Positions 1-5,796 of a stretch of 7,705 nt of DNA are shown piece after piece. Under the pieces are notes generated by a model. It worked only from the letters and a program-made list of their open reading frames with translations, ran no database searches and had not been told where the DNA came from. A program made the translations under genes and the position numbers. The DNA comes from CAVOBC01 sp963693635 (GTDB lineage Bacteria; Pseudomonadota; Gammaproteobacteria; Pseudomonadales; Azotimanducaceae), in assembly GCA_963693635.1 (NCBI GenBank), contig CAVOBC010000228.1, positions 1-7,705 on the forward strand, given 5' to 3'. Every line of letters begins with the position of its first letter. Position 1 is the stretch's first letter.

Positions 1-34
1 CTCGGTCGACGCTGCATCCTGCGACGATGCCGCG

Positions 35-448
35 TTAGAACGGTTTGACGATGACGAAGATGAGGATAGGTACGACGAGCACAAGGGGCGCCTCGTTCAG
101 GAGCCTGAGGGACAACGAGGTGCCGATCTCATCACCCTGGTTCATGCGCGTGACCAGGTGGCCGCAATACATCTGATAGCCGACGAGCAGGGCGACGCAG
201 CCCAGCTTGGCGTGCAACCAGTTACCTGATATGCCGAAGCCGAGCCACAACCAGGCGCCAAAGCCGATGGCAAGTGCCGCCATGATGAAGGAAAAGCGCT
301 GCAGCTTGCTCGCCATCGTTATCAGGCGTCGGACGTCTTCGTCATTCGCGCGGCCCTCCGCGTAGTGCACCATTATTCGGGGTAAATAGAAGACGCCTGC
401 CAACCAGGAGATGACAAACAGTACATGAAACACTTTGACCCAGAGCAT
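35..448 (-). CDS. hemJ: HemJ-type protoporphyrinogen IX oxidase, small membrane protein
   Basis: HemJ oxidises protoporphyrinogen IX to protoporphyrin IX, the penultimate step of haem synthesis, in the inner membrane. The 137-residue product matches the family's usual length and pattern. It has an N-terminal LWVKVFHVLFVISW helix with the conserved His at residue 8, then FYLPRIMVHYA (20-30), a second helix near 55-72, WLHAKLG (78-83) opening the third, a YCGHL stretch near 94, and the C-terminal NEAP...IVKPF ending. Four membrane segments are visible. I start at the ATG at 446-448 because GGGGAG lies about 6 bases upstream and the protein then begins MLWVK, as HemJ proteins do. An in-frame start at 469 would add seven residues (MSGGETA) unlike the family. 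The gene stands alone and is divergent from the TIR remnant. Members are often annotated 'CopD family', but the motifs favour HemJ. Confidence 0.88.
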   Translation of the reverse strand: MLWVKVFHVLFVISWLAGVFYLPRIMVHYAEGRANDEDVRRLITMASKLQRFSFIMAALAIGFGAWLWLGFGISGNWLHAKLGCVALLVGYQMYCGHLVTRMNQGDEIGTSLSLRLLNEAPLVLVVPILIFVIVKPF

Positions 449-986
449 CGCGGTCTCCCCGCCCGACAATAGAGTGGCGCGAGACTACCAGAAACGAGCG
501 GACGGACCGTTGACGCGTTATCGGAATAGATCGCTTCGACGCTGTAGCTCTGCGGCCCATCAGTCACGGGCGGCGGACGGTTTGAACCTCCGGCCTCAAT
601 TTGAGCCTCGTTCTCAACCAAGCTCGCTCTCATCTAAGATATGCGGCTTAATCCAGATCCAGCAGCGAATAGCATGACAGCGTATCGAGGAGACCAACCC
701 AGCGTCTTTGTGAGCTATTCGCACAAAGATGCAGAAGCGGGGTTCTCGGACCTTGCGCATCTGCACGACGGGGAGCCTCAATTGTGCAGACGCACAGATG
801 GGGTGGCGACGCGAACGCTGCGGAAACGCAACCTCGGAAAGTCGATTGCGGACAGAAGCTCGCACTTAGCAATCAACCTCAGTTCTGTCTGGAAGAGATA
901 GTCGGGAAAGGGCTCGCGTGATGGCTTGCCGCCTCCGGGCATAGACCCCCGCGCCGCCGGGCACTGTTTTGACATAGGGCCGCATC
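449..986. other. 538-base region without an intact gene
   Basis: This gap separates the divergent hemJ and TSUP genes. Its right part (641-921) holds a decayed TIR-domain reading frame, annotated separately. The left part (449-640) has no convincing ORF; short frames on both strands are Arg/Ser/Pro-rich and show no family motifs. It must contain the hemJ promoter, but I cannot point to a convincing -35/-10 pair. Two small dyads are visible: GGTT-TG-AACC at 579-588 and CTCAA-T-TTGAG at 595-605. They sit within 30 bases of each other and could be operator half-sites or chance. Positions 922-986 lead into the TSUP gene and show only a modest ribosome binding site. Confidence 0.6.
641..921 (+). 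pseudogene. Decayed TIR-domain gene fragment
   Basis: TIR domains act in signalling or as NAD-cleaving enzymes. The frame starting at 641 (alternative ATG at 674, giving MTAYRGDQPS) reads SVFVSYSHKDAEAGFSDLAH, the classic TIR opening strand and loop. It continues as DGVATRTLRKRNLGKSIADR, which fits the usual D-G-(I/V)...G..W..E(I/L)...I block, but with Trp and the catalytic-type Glu replaced (Arg and Asn in my hand alignment). That frame then stops at 899-901. In the other forward frame, positions 883-900 encode FCLEEI, a good match to the later TIR 'xxxC..EI' helix, and that frame stops at 919-921. A small deletion or frameshift near 880, motif loss and the absence of any C-terminal effector domain point to a dead remnant. 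The intact gene was probably a TIR protein with a further output domain. This reading rests on motif recognition alone. Confidence 0.6.
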
Positions 987-1727
987 GTGGAAATCAGTAC
1001 GGACATCTGGATCTTTGTCGGACTGATTGGCGTTGGCGCGGTGATGCAGAGTACATCCGGCTTTGCTCTCGGTCTCGTTGCCATCACGGGGATGTCGATT
1101 CTTGACCTCCGGAGCATTCCCTTCACAACGGCGGTGGTGGGCCTTATATCGCTGGTCAACTGCATGACGTCGCTCTCGCGAACCCACCGTTTGATTGACT
1201 GGCGACTGATCAGGTGGGTGACGTTGAGTTTGTTGCCGGGCCTCGTTGCCGGATTGGTTCTCCTTTCCTGGCTGGAAGCGCGGGATGCAGCGTTGCTGAA
1301 GCGTCTGCTCGGGGGGGTGGTGGTTGCTGCGGCTCTGTCGATGTTGGCGCGACCTGCGTCGGGCAGACGGTCTTCAGCGCCGGTTCTGGTGCTCGCAGGT
1401 TCTCTTGGGGGCCTCGTGTCCGGACTCTTTAGCGCGGGTGGCACCGCCCTCGGCTTCATGATGTATCGCCAGCCGATGCCGGTTGCACAGATTCGGGCAA
1501 CGTTGCTCGGATTTCTCGTCATCGCGACCGTTTGCCGATCGGTCATAATCGGTCTGGACGGCCAGCTAACGCGTGAGGTGTTGTTGACGACTGCCATCGC
1601 TTTCCCGCTGGTCATCACAATTAGCCTTGTGGTGACGCGCGTCGCCGGGGGACTGCCAGATTTGCTGGTGCGACGCATGGCGGCGGGTTTGTTGGCAGTC
1701 GCCGGCACGCTGTTGTTGGTTGGATGA
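987..1727 (+). CDS. TauE/SafE (TSUP) family membrane transporter
   Basis: A 246-residue inner-membrane protein of the TSUP family, whose members move sulfite, sulfoacetate, thiosulfate or other small organic anions. The fold is two repeats. The first carries GVGAVMQSTSGFALGL (residues 15-30), matching the family Q..SGFG.AL motif. The second carries GSLGGLVSGLFSAGGTALGF (138-157), matching the G..GG..SGLFG.GG motif, followed by YRQPMPVAQIRATL. About eight hydrophobic segments are visible. The start is GTG at 987-989 with AGGG about 7 bases upstream; the upstream frame shows nothing TSUP-like. The length is at the short end of the family. The substrate cannot be read from the sequence, and no sulfur-metabolism gene is adjacent to suggest one. 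The gene is followed by a 199-base spacer, so co-transcription with the next gene is uncertain. Confidence 0.88.
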   Translation: MEISTDIWIFVGLIGVGAVMQSTSGFALGLVAITGMSILDLRSIPFTTAVVGLISLVNCMTSLSRTHRLIDWRLIRWVTLSLLPGLVAGLVLLSWLEARDAALLKRLLGGVVVAAALSMLARPASGRRSSAPVLVLAGSLGGLVSGLFSAGGTALGFMMYRQPMPVAQIRATLLGFLVIATVCRSVIIGLDGQLTREVLLTTAIAFPLVITISLVVTRVAGGLPDLLVRRMAAGLLAVAGTLLLVG

Positions 1728-1741
1728 GTCCACGTTGCAGC

Positions 1742-1786
1742 GCAACCGGGTTGCCTCCTGACCGAGGTAGCCGGCACCTTTGCCGG
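1742..1786 (+). promoter_or_regulatory. Dyad-symmetry elements in the TSUP-symporter spacer
   Basis: The 199-base spacer 1728-1926 contains a perfect odd palindrome, GCAACC-G-GGTTGC (1742-1754). Sixteen bases later comes a hairpin-capable repeat, CCGGCA-CCTT-TGCCGG (1771-1786). The octamer CCGGGTTG occurs in both places (1746-1753 and 1783-1790). There is no T-tract after the hairpin, so an intrinsic terminator is unlikely. The palindrome could be a repressor or activator site for the downstream symporter gene, or the region could be a processing or attenuation element. Function is inferred from position and symmetry only, and chance is possible in GC-rich DNA. Confidence 0.3.
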
Positions 1787-1914
1787 GTTGTCGATGTCGT
1801 CAGAGTGACGTCCGGGAGAACCGATGCCAGCCGGCGGGCGATGGCGGATGCAGATTGTCGGCGGCTTCGCGAGCAATCGTTCGTCGGATTGCGTACCTTA
1901 GGGGACATAAAGAG

Positions 1915-1921
1915 TAGGAGG
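1915..1921 (+). promoter_or_regulatory. Strong Shine-Dalgarno fixing a GTG start
   Basis: TAGGAGG ends 5 bases before the GTG at 1927. It is the best ribosome binding site in the window and settles the start of the GPH symporter gene. Confidence 0.8.
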
Positions 1922-1926
1922 CTGCC

Positions 1927-3420
1927 GTGGTCAAGGATAAGTTGAGCTTCAATTTCAAGGTCGCCTATGGTGTCGGGCAGGCTGGCGAGGGCATGTTCGG
2001 TAGCGGACTCGGTTTCTTCCTGCTCTTCTATTACAGCCAGATTCTAGGGCTCAGCCCTGGGCTCGCGGGTTCTGCAATTGGCATTGCGGTGATGGTCGAC
2101 GCGGTCTCCGACGTGCTCGCCGGGTCAGTGTCGGACCACTGGCGGTCTCGTCTCGGTCGTCGTCACCCGTTCATGTATGCGTCCTTCGTGCCGTTGTCAC
2201 TCTGCTTTTTCCTTCTCTTCTTTCCGCTGGTGACTTCCGAGTGGGGTCTTTTCATCTGGCTCGCCGTCTTCACCAATGTTGCCCGCACGATGATGTCGTT
2301 GTACCACGTGCCGCACATTGCACTGGGTGCCGAAATCACGGAGGACATTCGGGACCGTACGGCCCTGGTCGCTTATCGGCAATTTTTCTCGAATGTCGGT
2401 GCCTTGTTTGCGTTGATGATGTTCTTTCTTGTGTTCTCTCCGCTCCTCGGTGAGGTGGGACGGTTCAACCGTGAGGCCTACACGCCGTGGGCGCTCGTTG
2501 TTGCGATTGCCATGGGCGTCACCATCTTCTGGAGCGCATGGGGAACGCGCTCGATCATTCCCTTACTCCCAAAGGTTCCCGAAGAACCGCGCGTTAGTCT
2601 CCTCGAAGTCCTGGCTCGCATCTTCACCGATTTCAAGGAGGTCGCGAGTAACAGGAACTTCCGCTACCTCTTCACGGGCGTGCTTGTCGTTTTCGTCATG
2701 GTCGGTGTCACAGGCACCCTCGACATCTACATGATCACGTACTTCTGGGAGTTGGACGACACGATCGTGCTACCCGTTCTCATTGCCTACGCGGTCGGCA
2801 ACGCGCTTGGAACGTTTGCCTCGGTCAGCCTGTTCTCCGCGTGGGGCAAGAAGGCGTGTCTCGTCGTCGGCGGTCTGTCCTGGGCGTTCTTCCAGACCTT
2901 GCCGGTCGTCCTGCGGCTGGTCGGCTGGTTCCCGGAAAATGATGAGACCATGAGCGTCGGGGGTGTTGAGACAGTCCTCATCCTGCCGTTGCTCGTTGGG
3001 GTGAAGGTGATTCAGGGCTTCGCGACCGCGCAGGCCAACGTTGGCTACGGTTCGATGATGGCGGATGTGTGCGATGAGCACGAGCATCAGACGGGACGTC
3101 GTCAGGAGGGTGCTTTTTTCGCTGCGGTTGCGTTCTCGGCGAAGGCGACCAGTGGTTTCGGTGCCGTCATTGCGGGATGGGCGCTCGAATTCATCGACTG
3201 GCCCACCGGCTCTGACATTCGTACCGCTGCAGATGTGCCACCTGAGACCCTCATGAATCTTGGGCTCTTCTACGGCCCGTTGATCGCGTCACTTGGATTC
3301 ATATCGGTCATCTTCTACACCCAATATCGACTAACACCCGAACGCCACGCGGAGATGTTGGAGGAACTCGCTGTCAGGCGAAAGGAGAACGCCGGAGCGG
3401 TCGCGACTCCGGGGGCGTAG
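1927..3420 (+). CDS. GPH-family (MelB-like) MFS cation symporter
   Basis: A 497-residue, twelve-helix inner-membrane transporter of the glycoside-pentoside-hexuronide:cation symporter family. Its MelB-type relatives bring in sugars, glycosides or uronides with Na+ or H+. The N-terminal half has DAVSDVLAGSVSDHWRSRLG (58-77) followed by RRHP, the family helix II/loop 2-3 signature. Asp58 and Asp62 have the spacing of the MelB cation-site pair Asp55/Asp59. VPHIALGAEITEDIRDRT (128-145) is the conserved helix IV/loop 4-5 block. By hand alignment, MelB Asp124 corresponds to His127 here, so the cation site is not identical. The C-terminal half has YGSMMADVCDEHEHQTG (374-390) and the RRQEG that follows, another family hallmark. 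The charged C-terminal tail is cytoplasmic. The start is GTG with a strong TAGGAGG. The acyltransferase gene follows after 53 bases and is probably co-transcribed. The substrate is unknown, and no glycosidase or sugar kinase is adjacent. Confidence 0.88.
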   Translation: MVKDKLSFNFKVAYGVGQAGEGMFGSGLGFFLLFYYSQILGLSPGLAGSAIGIAVMVDAVSDVLAGSVSDHWRSRLGRRHPFMYASFVPLSLCFFLLFFPLVTSEWGLFIWLAVFTNVARTMMSLYHVPHIALGAEITEDIRDRTALVAYRQFFSNVGALFALMMFFLVFSPLLGEVGRFNREAYTPWALVVAIAMGVTIFWSAWGTRSIIPLLPKVPEEPRVSLLEVLARIFTDFKEVASNRNFRYLFTGVLVVFVMVGVTGTLDIYMITYFWELDDTIVLPVLIAYAVGNALGTFASVSLFSAWGKKACLVVGGLSWAFFQTLPVVLRLVGWFPENDETMSVGGVETVLILPLLVGVKVIQGFATAQANVGYGSMMADVCDEHEHQTGRRQEGAFFAAVAFSAKATSGFGAVIAGWALEFIDWPTGSDIRTAADVPPETLMNLGLFYGPLIASLGFISVIFYTQYRLTPERHAEMLEELAVRRKENAGAVATPGA

Positions 3421-3473
3421 CGCTGCTGCATGCCTCTGTATCCCCTTATCCGGACGTGGGAGAAGCGGTAAGG

Positions 3474-4643
3474 ATGGAAAGAGGGGCATCATGGTCCATG
3501 CCAGCGCCAATCGCTGACGAAGAGGTCTCGGCTGTGATCTCACGACTGATCGGCGATCCAGAGCTTGTCAGACAGTTGGGTCGACTGGTGCTGCCACCGT
3601 GGATGAAGGGCTTTTTGGGTAGTGGCTGGCCAGCGTCGGCTTATGTGCGGCGCCGGCTTGCCGGCATCGACGACGTGGCGGGCTTCCAACGCTTGGTGGC
3701 GCAGTTTGTGCTCAGGCTCGTACGCGAGACGACTCGTTCGTTTACGCAGACGGGTCTTGGGGCGTTGTCACCGGACCGGGCGTTTGTCTTCGTCGGAAAT
3801 CATCGTGACATCGCCACTGATTCACTGTTGCTTAACTACGCGCTGTACGTTGACCATCGGGCAACGGTGAGGATCGCAGTTGGCAGTAACCTTGACGTGA
3901 TGCCGTTCGTGATTGACATCATTCGCCTGAATAAGGGCTTTTTCGTGCCACGTGGCGAGGGCGTCGACCGCCGAAGGTACAGCGCGCTGCTCGAGACGGC
4001 CGACTACATTGCCGGATCCATAAGAGGTGGTGAGTCGGTCTGGATCGCACAGCGGGAAGGTCGGTCCAAGGACGGGTTTGATGCGACCGACCCGTCCGTT
4101 TTGAAGATGCTGACGCTACCTCGTCGGAAAGAAATTCCAGGCGATGTGCTGGCAGATCTTCACCTCGTTCCTGTCTCCATTTCTTATGAGTTTGATCCAT
4201 GCGACGGGCGCAAGGCGGCCGAATTGGCTGCGATCGAACGTGACGGGGTTTATAAGAAAGGCGTCGATGAGGACATCAGCAGCCTCAGGCTTGGGCTCGC
4301 CGGCTACAAGGGCCGGGTCTGCCTCAGGATCGGCACTGAACTTGATACCCGGGGGCTCTCCGGCGATGAAGTCGCGAGGGCGATCGACTTGCAGGTGCTC
4401 GGTGGACAACAGTTGTTCGCGTGCAACTACGTTGCGCTCTCGATGTTACGGGTGGCGCCGTATTCGGAGGTCTGGAACGCGTTGCAGAGTAACATCACGG
4501 TCACAAGCGCTGAGCGAGAGCAACTGCTGCGACGTCTGCCTGACGACCCTCTCGAACGGCTATGGTGCCTTCGCAGTTATGCGAATCCGGTGGTCGCAAA
4601 ATGGAAAGGGAATGCTGGTGGTCTGGAACCGATGTCAGATTAA
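3474..4643 (+). CDS. PlsC-like glycerolipid acyltransferase family protein
   Basis: Probable acyltransferase of the LPLAT/PlsC superfamily, which transfers acyl chains to lysophospholipids or related acceptors at the membrane. Visible blocks (numbering from the 3474 start) are VGNHRDIATDSLLL around His110 and Asp116 as motif I, FFVPRGEG near 156-163, and QREGRSKDG near 193-201 in place of the usual FPEGTRS block. The His-to-Asp spacing is HX5D rather than the canonical HX4D; I recall NHRDI..D in this subfamily, so it may be normal there. At 389 residues it is much longer than a typical 240-residue PlsC, with extra regions on both sides of the catalytic core. No clear multi-helix membrane domain is visible. 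The start is uncertain. I prefer ATG 3474, with GGGAG 11 bases upstream. GTG 3456 lacks a ribosome binding site, and ATG 3498 is also possible. The acceptor and any link to the upstream symporter are unknown. Confidence 0.78.
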   Translation: MERGASWSMPAPIADEEVSAVISRLIGDPELVRQLGRLVLPPWMKGFLGSGWPASAYVRRRLAGIDDVAGFQRLVAQFVLRLVRETTRSFTQTGLGALSPDRAFVFVGNHRDIATDSLLLNYALYVDHRATVRIAVGSNLDVMPFVIDIIRLNKGFFVPRGEGVDRRRYSALLETADYIAGSIRGGESVWIAQREGRSKDGFDATDPSVLKMLTLPRRKEIPGDVLADLHLVPVSISYEFDPCDGRKAAELAAIERDGVYKKGVDEDISSLRLGLAGYKGRVCLRIGTELDTRGLSGDEVARAIDLQVLGGQQLFACNYVALSMLRVAPYSEVWNALQSNITVTSAEREQLLRRLPDDPLERLWCLRSYANPVVAKWKGNAGGLEPMSD

Positions 4644-4657
4644 GGTGATCAGAAGTG

Positions 4658-4672
4658 GCGAGATCGGCTCGC
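4658..4672. terminator. Possible weak hairpin between convergent genes
   Basis: GCGAG-ATCGG-CTCGC forms a 5-bp, 5-base-loop hairpin in the 46-base gap between the convergent acyltransferase and srkA genes. Neither strand has a T-tract after it, so it would be at best a weak or accessory terminator. It is called mainly on position. Confidence 0.22.
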
Positions 4673-4689
4673 GGTAGCCCCCGCACCTG

Positions 4690-5673
4690 TCAAAAACTGA
4701 CGGCCAGCGGTGGTTCGTAGAGCATCGCCGTCTGCTCTCGTAGTTCGAGGATGTGATCAGACCAATAGCGTTCTGCTGCGAAAAACGGAAACGCGCGGGG
4801 AAATGCCGGGTCGTGCCAGCGCCGTGCGATCCACGCCGTGTGGTACAGCATCCGTAACGCGCGCAGTGGCTCAATGAGCGGGATGGTTGCGTAGTCGAAT
4901 TCGCAGAACCCGGTGTAGGCGCGCAGGATCGCGTCCAGTTGAATTGACATCATCTCGCGATCACCAGACAACAACATCCAGAGATCCTGGACAGCCGGTC
5001 CGTTGCGAGCATCGTCGAAGTCGACGAAATGAGGAATCTCGTTACGCCAGAGGACATTGCCCATGTGGCAGTCACCGTGCAGGCGTATGGAGTGGTAACT
5101 AACGCGGGAAAAGTGCGTTTCCAACTCGTCCAGTAACTGTGCCGAGACCGTCGAGTACGCCTCGAGAAGACCCGGAGGAATAAAGCCCTCATCAAGCAGG
5201 AAGTCGCGGGCATCGTGGCCAAACTCGGTGATGGTGAAGTGAGGACGGTCGATGAATCCCTGGCGGCTGCCACAGGCGTGAATTCGGGCGATGCTACGCG
5301 CGATGATCTTCAGGCACTCGACGTCGTCGATTGCCGGGGCACGACCGCCCTGCTGGGGGTAGACGGCAAAGCGAAAATCGGCGTGCTCGTGCAGGGTACT
5401 GTCATCGATGAGCAGAGGGGGAACCACGCTCAGTTCAAGCTCCGCGAGTTCCAGCGTGAAGTCGTGCTCTTCGAGGATTTGCTCGTCGGTCCAGCGCTCT
5501 GCACGATAGAATTTGCCGATGACCGGAGTGCTGTCCTCGATGCCGATCTGCACGACGCGATTTTCGTAACTGTTTAGTTCCTGGATCCGTGCGTCGGGCC
5601 TGAAACCGACCGATTCCACCGCATCCATGATTACATCAGGAGACAGGGCGGCAAAGGGGTGTGAATCAGTCAT
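4690..5673 (-). CDS. srkA: Stress response kinase A (SrkA/YihE/RdoA-type protein kinase)
   Basis: A 327-residue cytoplasmic Ser/Thr protein kinase of the APH-like fold. In Escherichia coli, SrkA is a Cpx-regulated kinase that protects cells during envelope and antibiotic stress and counteracts MazEF-type death. The sequence is a near end-to-end match: SPDVIMDAVE (11-20), LNSYENRVVQIG (33-44) as the nucleotide loop, GKFYRAERWTDEQILEEH (53-70) with the ATP-binding Lys and the helix Glu, and LHGDCHMGNVLWR (198-210) with catalytic Asp201 and Asn206. VDFDDARNGPAVQDLWMLL (217-235) supplies the metal-binding Asp218. IEPLRALRM (267-275) and the C-terminal EPPL also match. The length equals the E. coli protein, so the gene is intact. 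The ATG (5671-5673) overlaps the stop of a small upstream reading frame as ATGA, with only a weak CAGG behind it, so translation may depend on coupling. It lies at the 3' end of the mod cluster. Confidence 0.95.
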   Translation of the reverse strand: MTDSHPFAALSPDVIMDAVESVGFRPDARIQELNSYENRVVQIGIEDSTPVIGKFYRAERWTDEQILEEHDFTLELAELELSVVPPLLIDDSTLHEHADFRFAVYPQQGGRAPAIDDVECLKIIARSIARIHACGSRQGFIDRPHFTITEFGHDARDFLLDEGFIPPGLLEAYSTVSAQLLDELETHFSRVSYHSIRLHGDCHMGNVLWRNEIPHFVDFDDARNGPAVQDLWMLLSGDREMMSIQLDAILRAYTGFCEFDYATIPLIEPLRALRMLYHTAWIARRWHDPAFPRAFPFFAAERYWSDHILELREQTAMLYEPPLAVSF

Positions 5674-5796
5674 GGATGAACCTGCAAGGTTTGAACGACA
5701 TATCGGATTTCGCGTTCGCGTTGTGAGTCTTCATCATGAAAAGAGCCGCACGCAAGCACTTTTTTCAGCGCCTCGTAGTCGGTACCTGTCAGACAT
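5670..5796 (-). other. Probable small ORF with disrupted frame between modC and srkA
   Basis: I do not recognise this protein, but the frame looks coding. Reading minus from about 5780 to 5670 gives GTDYEALKKVLACGSF, then HDEDSQRERE, then IRYVVQTLQVHP and a TGA that overlaps the srkA ATG as ATGA. The composition is charged, helical and unlike the Arg/Pro-rich shadow frames elsewhere. The frame is open from 5825 but has no ATG. The only standard start is GTG at 5757-5759 (29 residues), with GAGG about 11 bases upstream. An ATG at 5794-5796, overlapping the modC stop, begins MSD in a frame one base out. Removing one base near 5786 would give a natural-looking 41-residue protein, MSDGTDYEALKKV onward. 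So this is one of three things: a 29-residue coupled ORF, a gene with a recent frameshift or sequencing error, or a translational frameshift. The called span covers ATG to stop. Confidence 0.4.

Noticed and set aside
1..34. Possible end of another gene left of hemJ
   Set aside because: Only 34 bases are visible, too few to support any call.
601..640. Promoter-like TTCTCA...TAAGAT just before the TIR remnant
   Set aside because: The -35 element is poor, and the -10-like hexamer ends directly at the 641 start codon, leaving no room for a leader to that start.
866..1876. 336-residue minus-strand ORF opposite the TSUP gene
   Set aside because: The translation is dominated by Arg, Thr, Pro and Ala with no motif, typical of the antisense shadow of a GC-rich membrane-protein gene. 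The plus-strand TSUP gene explains the DNA.
1724..1945. 73-residue plus-strand ORF overlapping the TSUP stop (ATGA) and the symporter start
   Set aside because: The ATGA overlap is tempting, but the product is Arg-rich and low in hydrophobic residues with no recognisable pattern. It also runs into the symporter start behind a strong separate ribosome binding site.
4144..4677. 177-residue plus-strand ORF within the acyltransferase region
   Set aside because: An out-of-frame, Arg/Ser-rich shadow of the acyltransferase gene, which carries clear family motifs in its own frame.
4689..4701. GTCA-AAAAC-TGAC inverted repeat at the srkA stop
   Set aside because: The stem is only 4 bp, it overlaps the srkA stop codon, and no T-tract follows, so it is not supportable as a terminator.
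5215..5577. 120-residue plus-strand ORF opposite srkA
   Set aside because: Its composition looks fairly protein-like, but it lies wholly inside the strongly conserved srkA gene on the other strand and matches no family I know.
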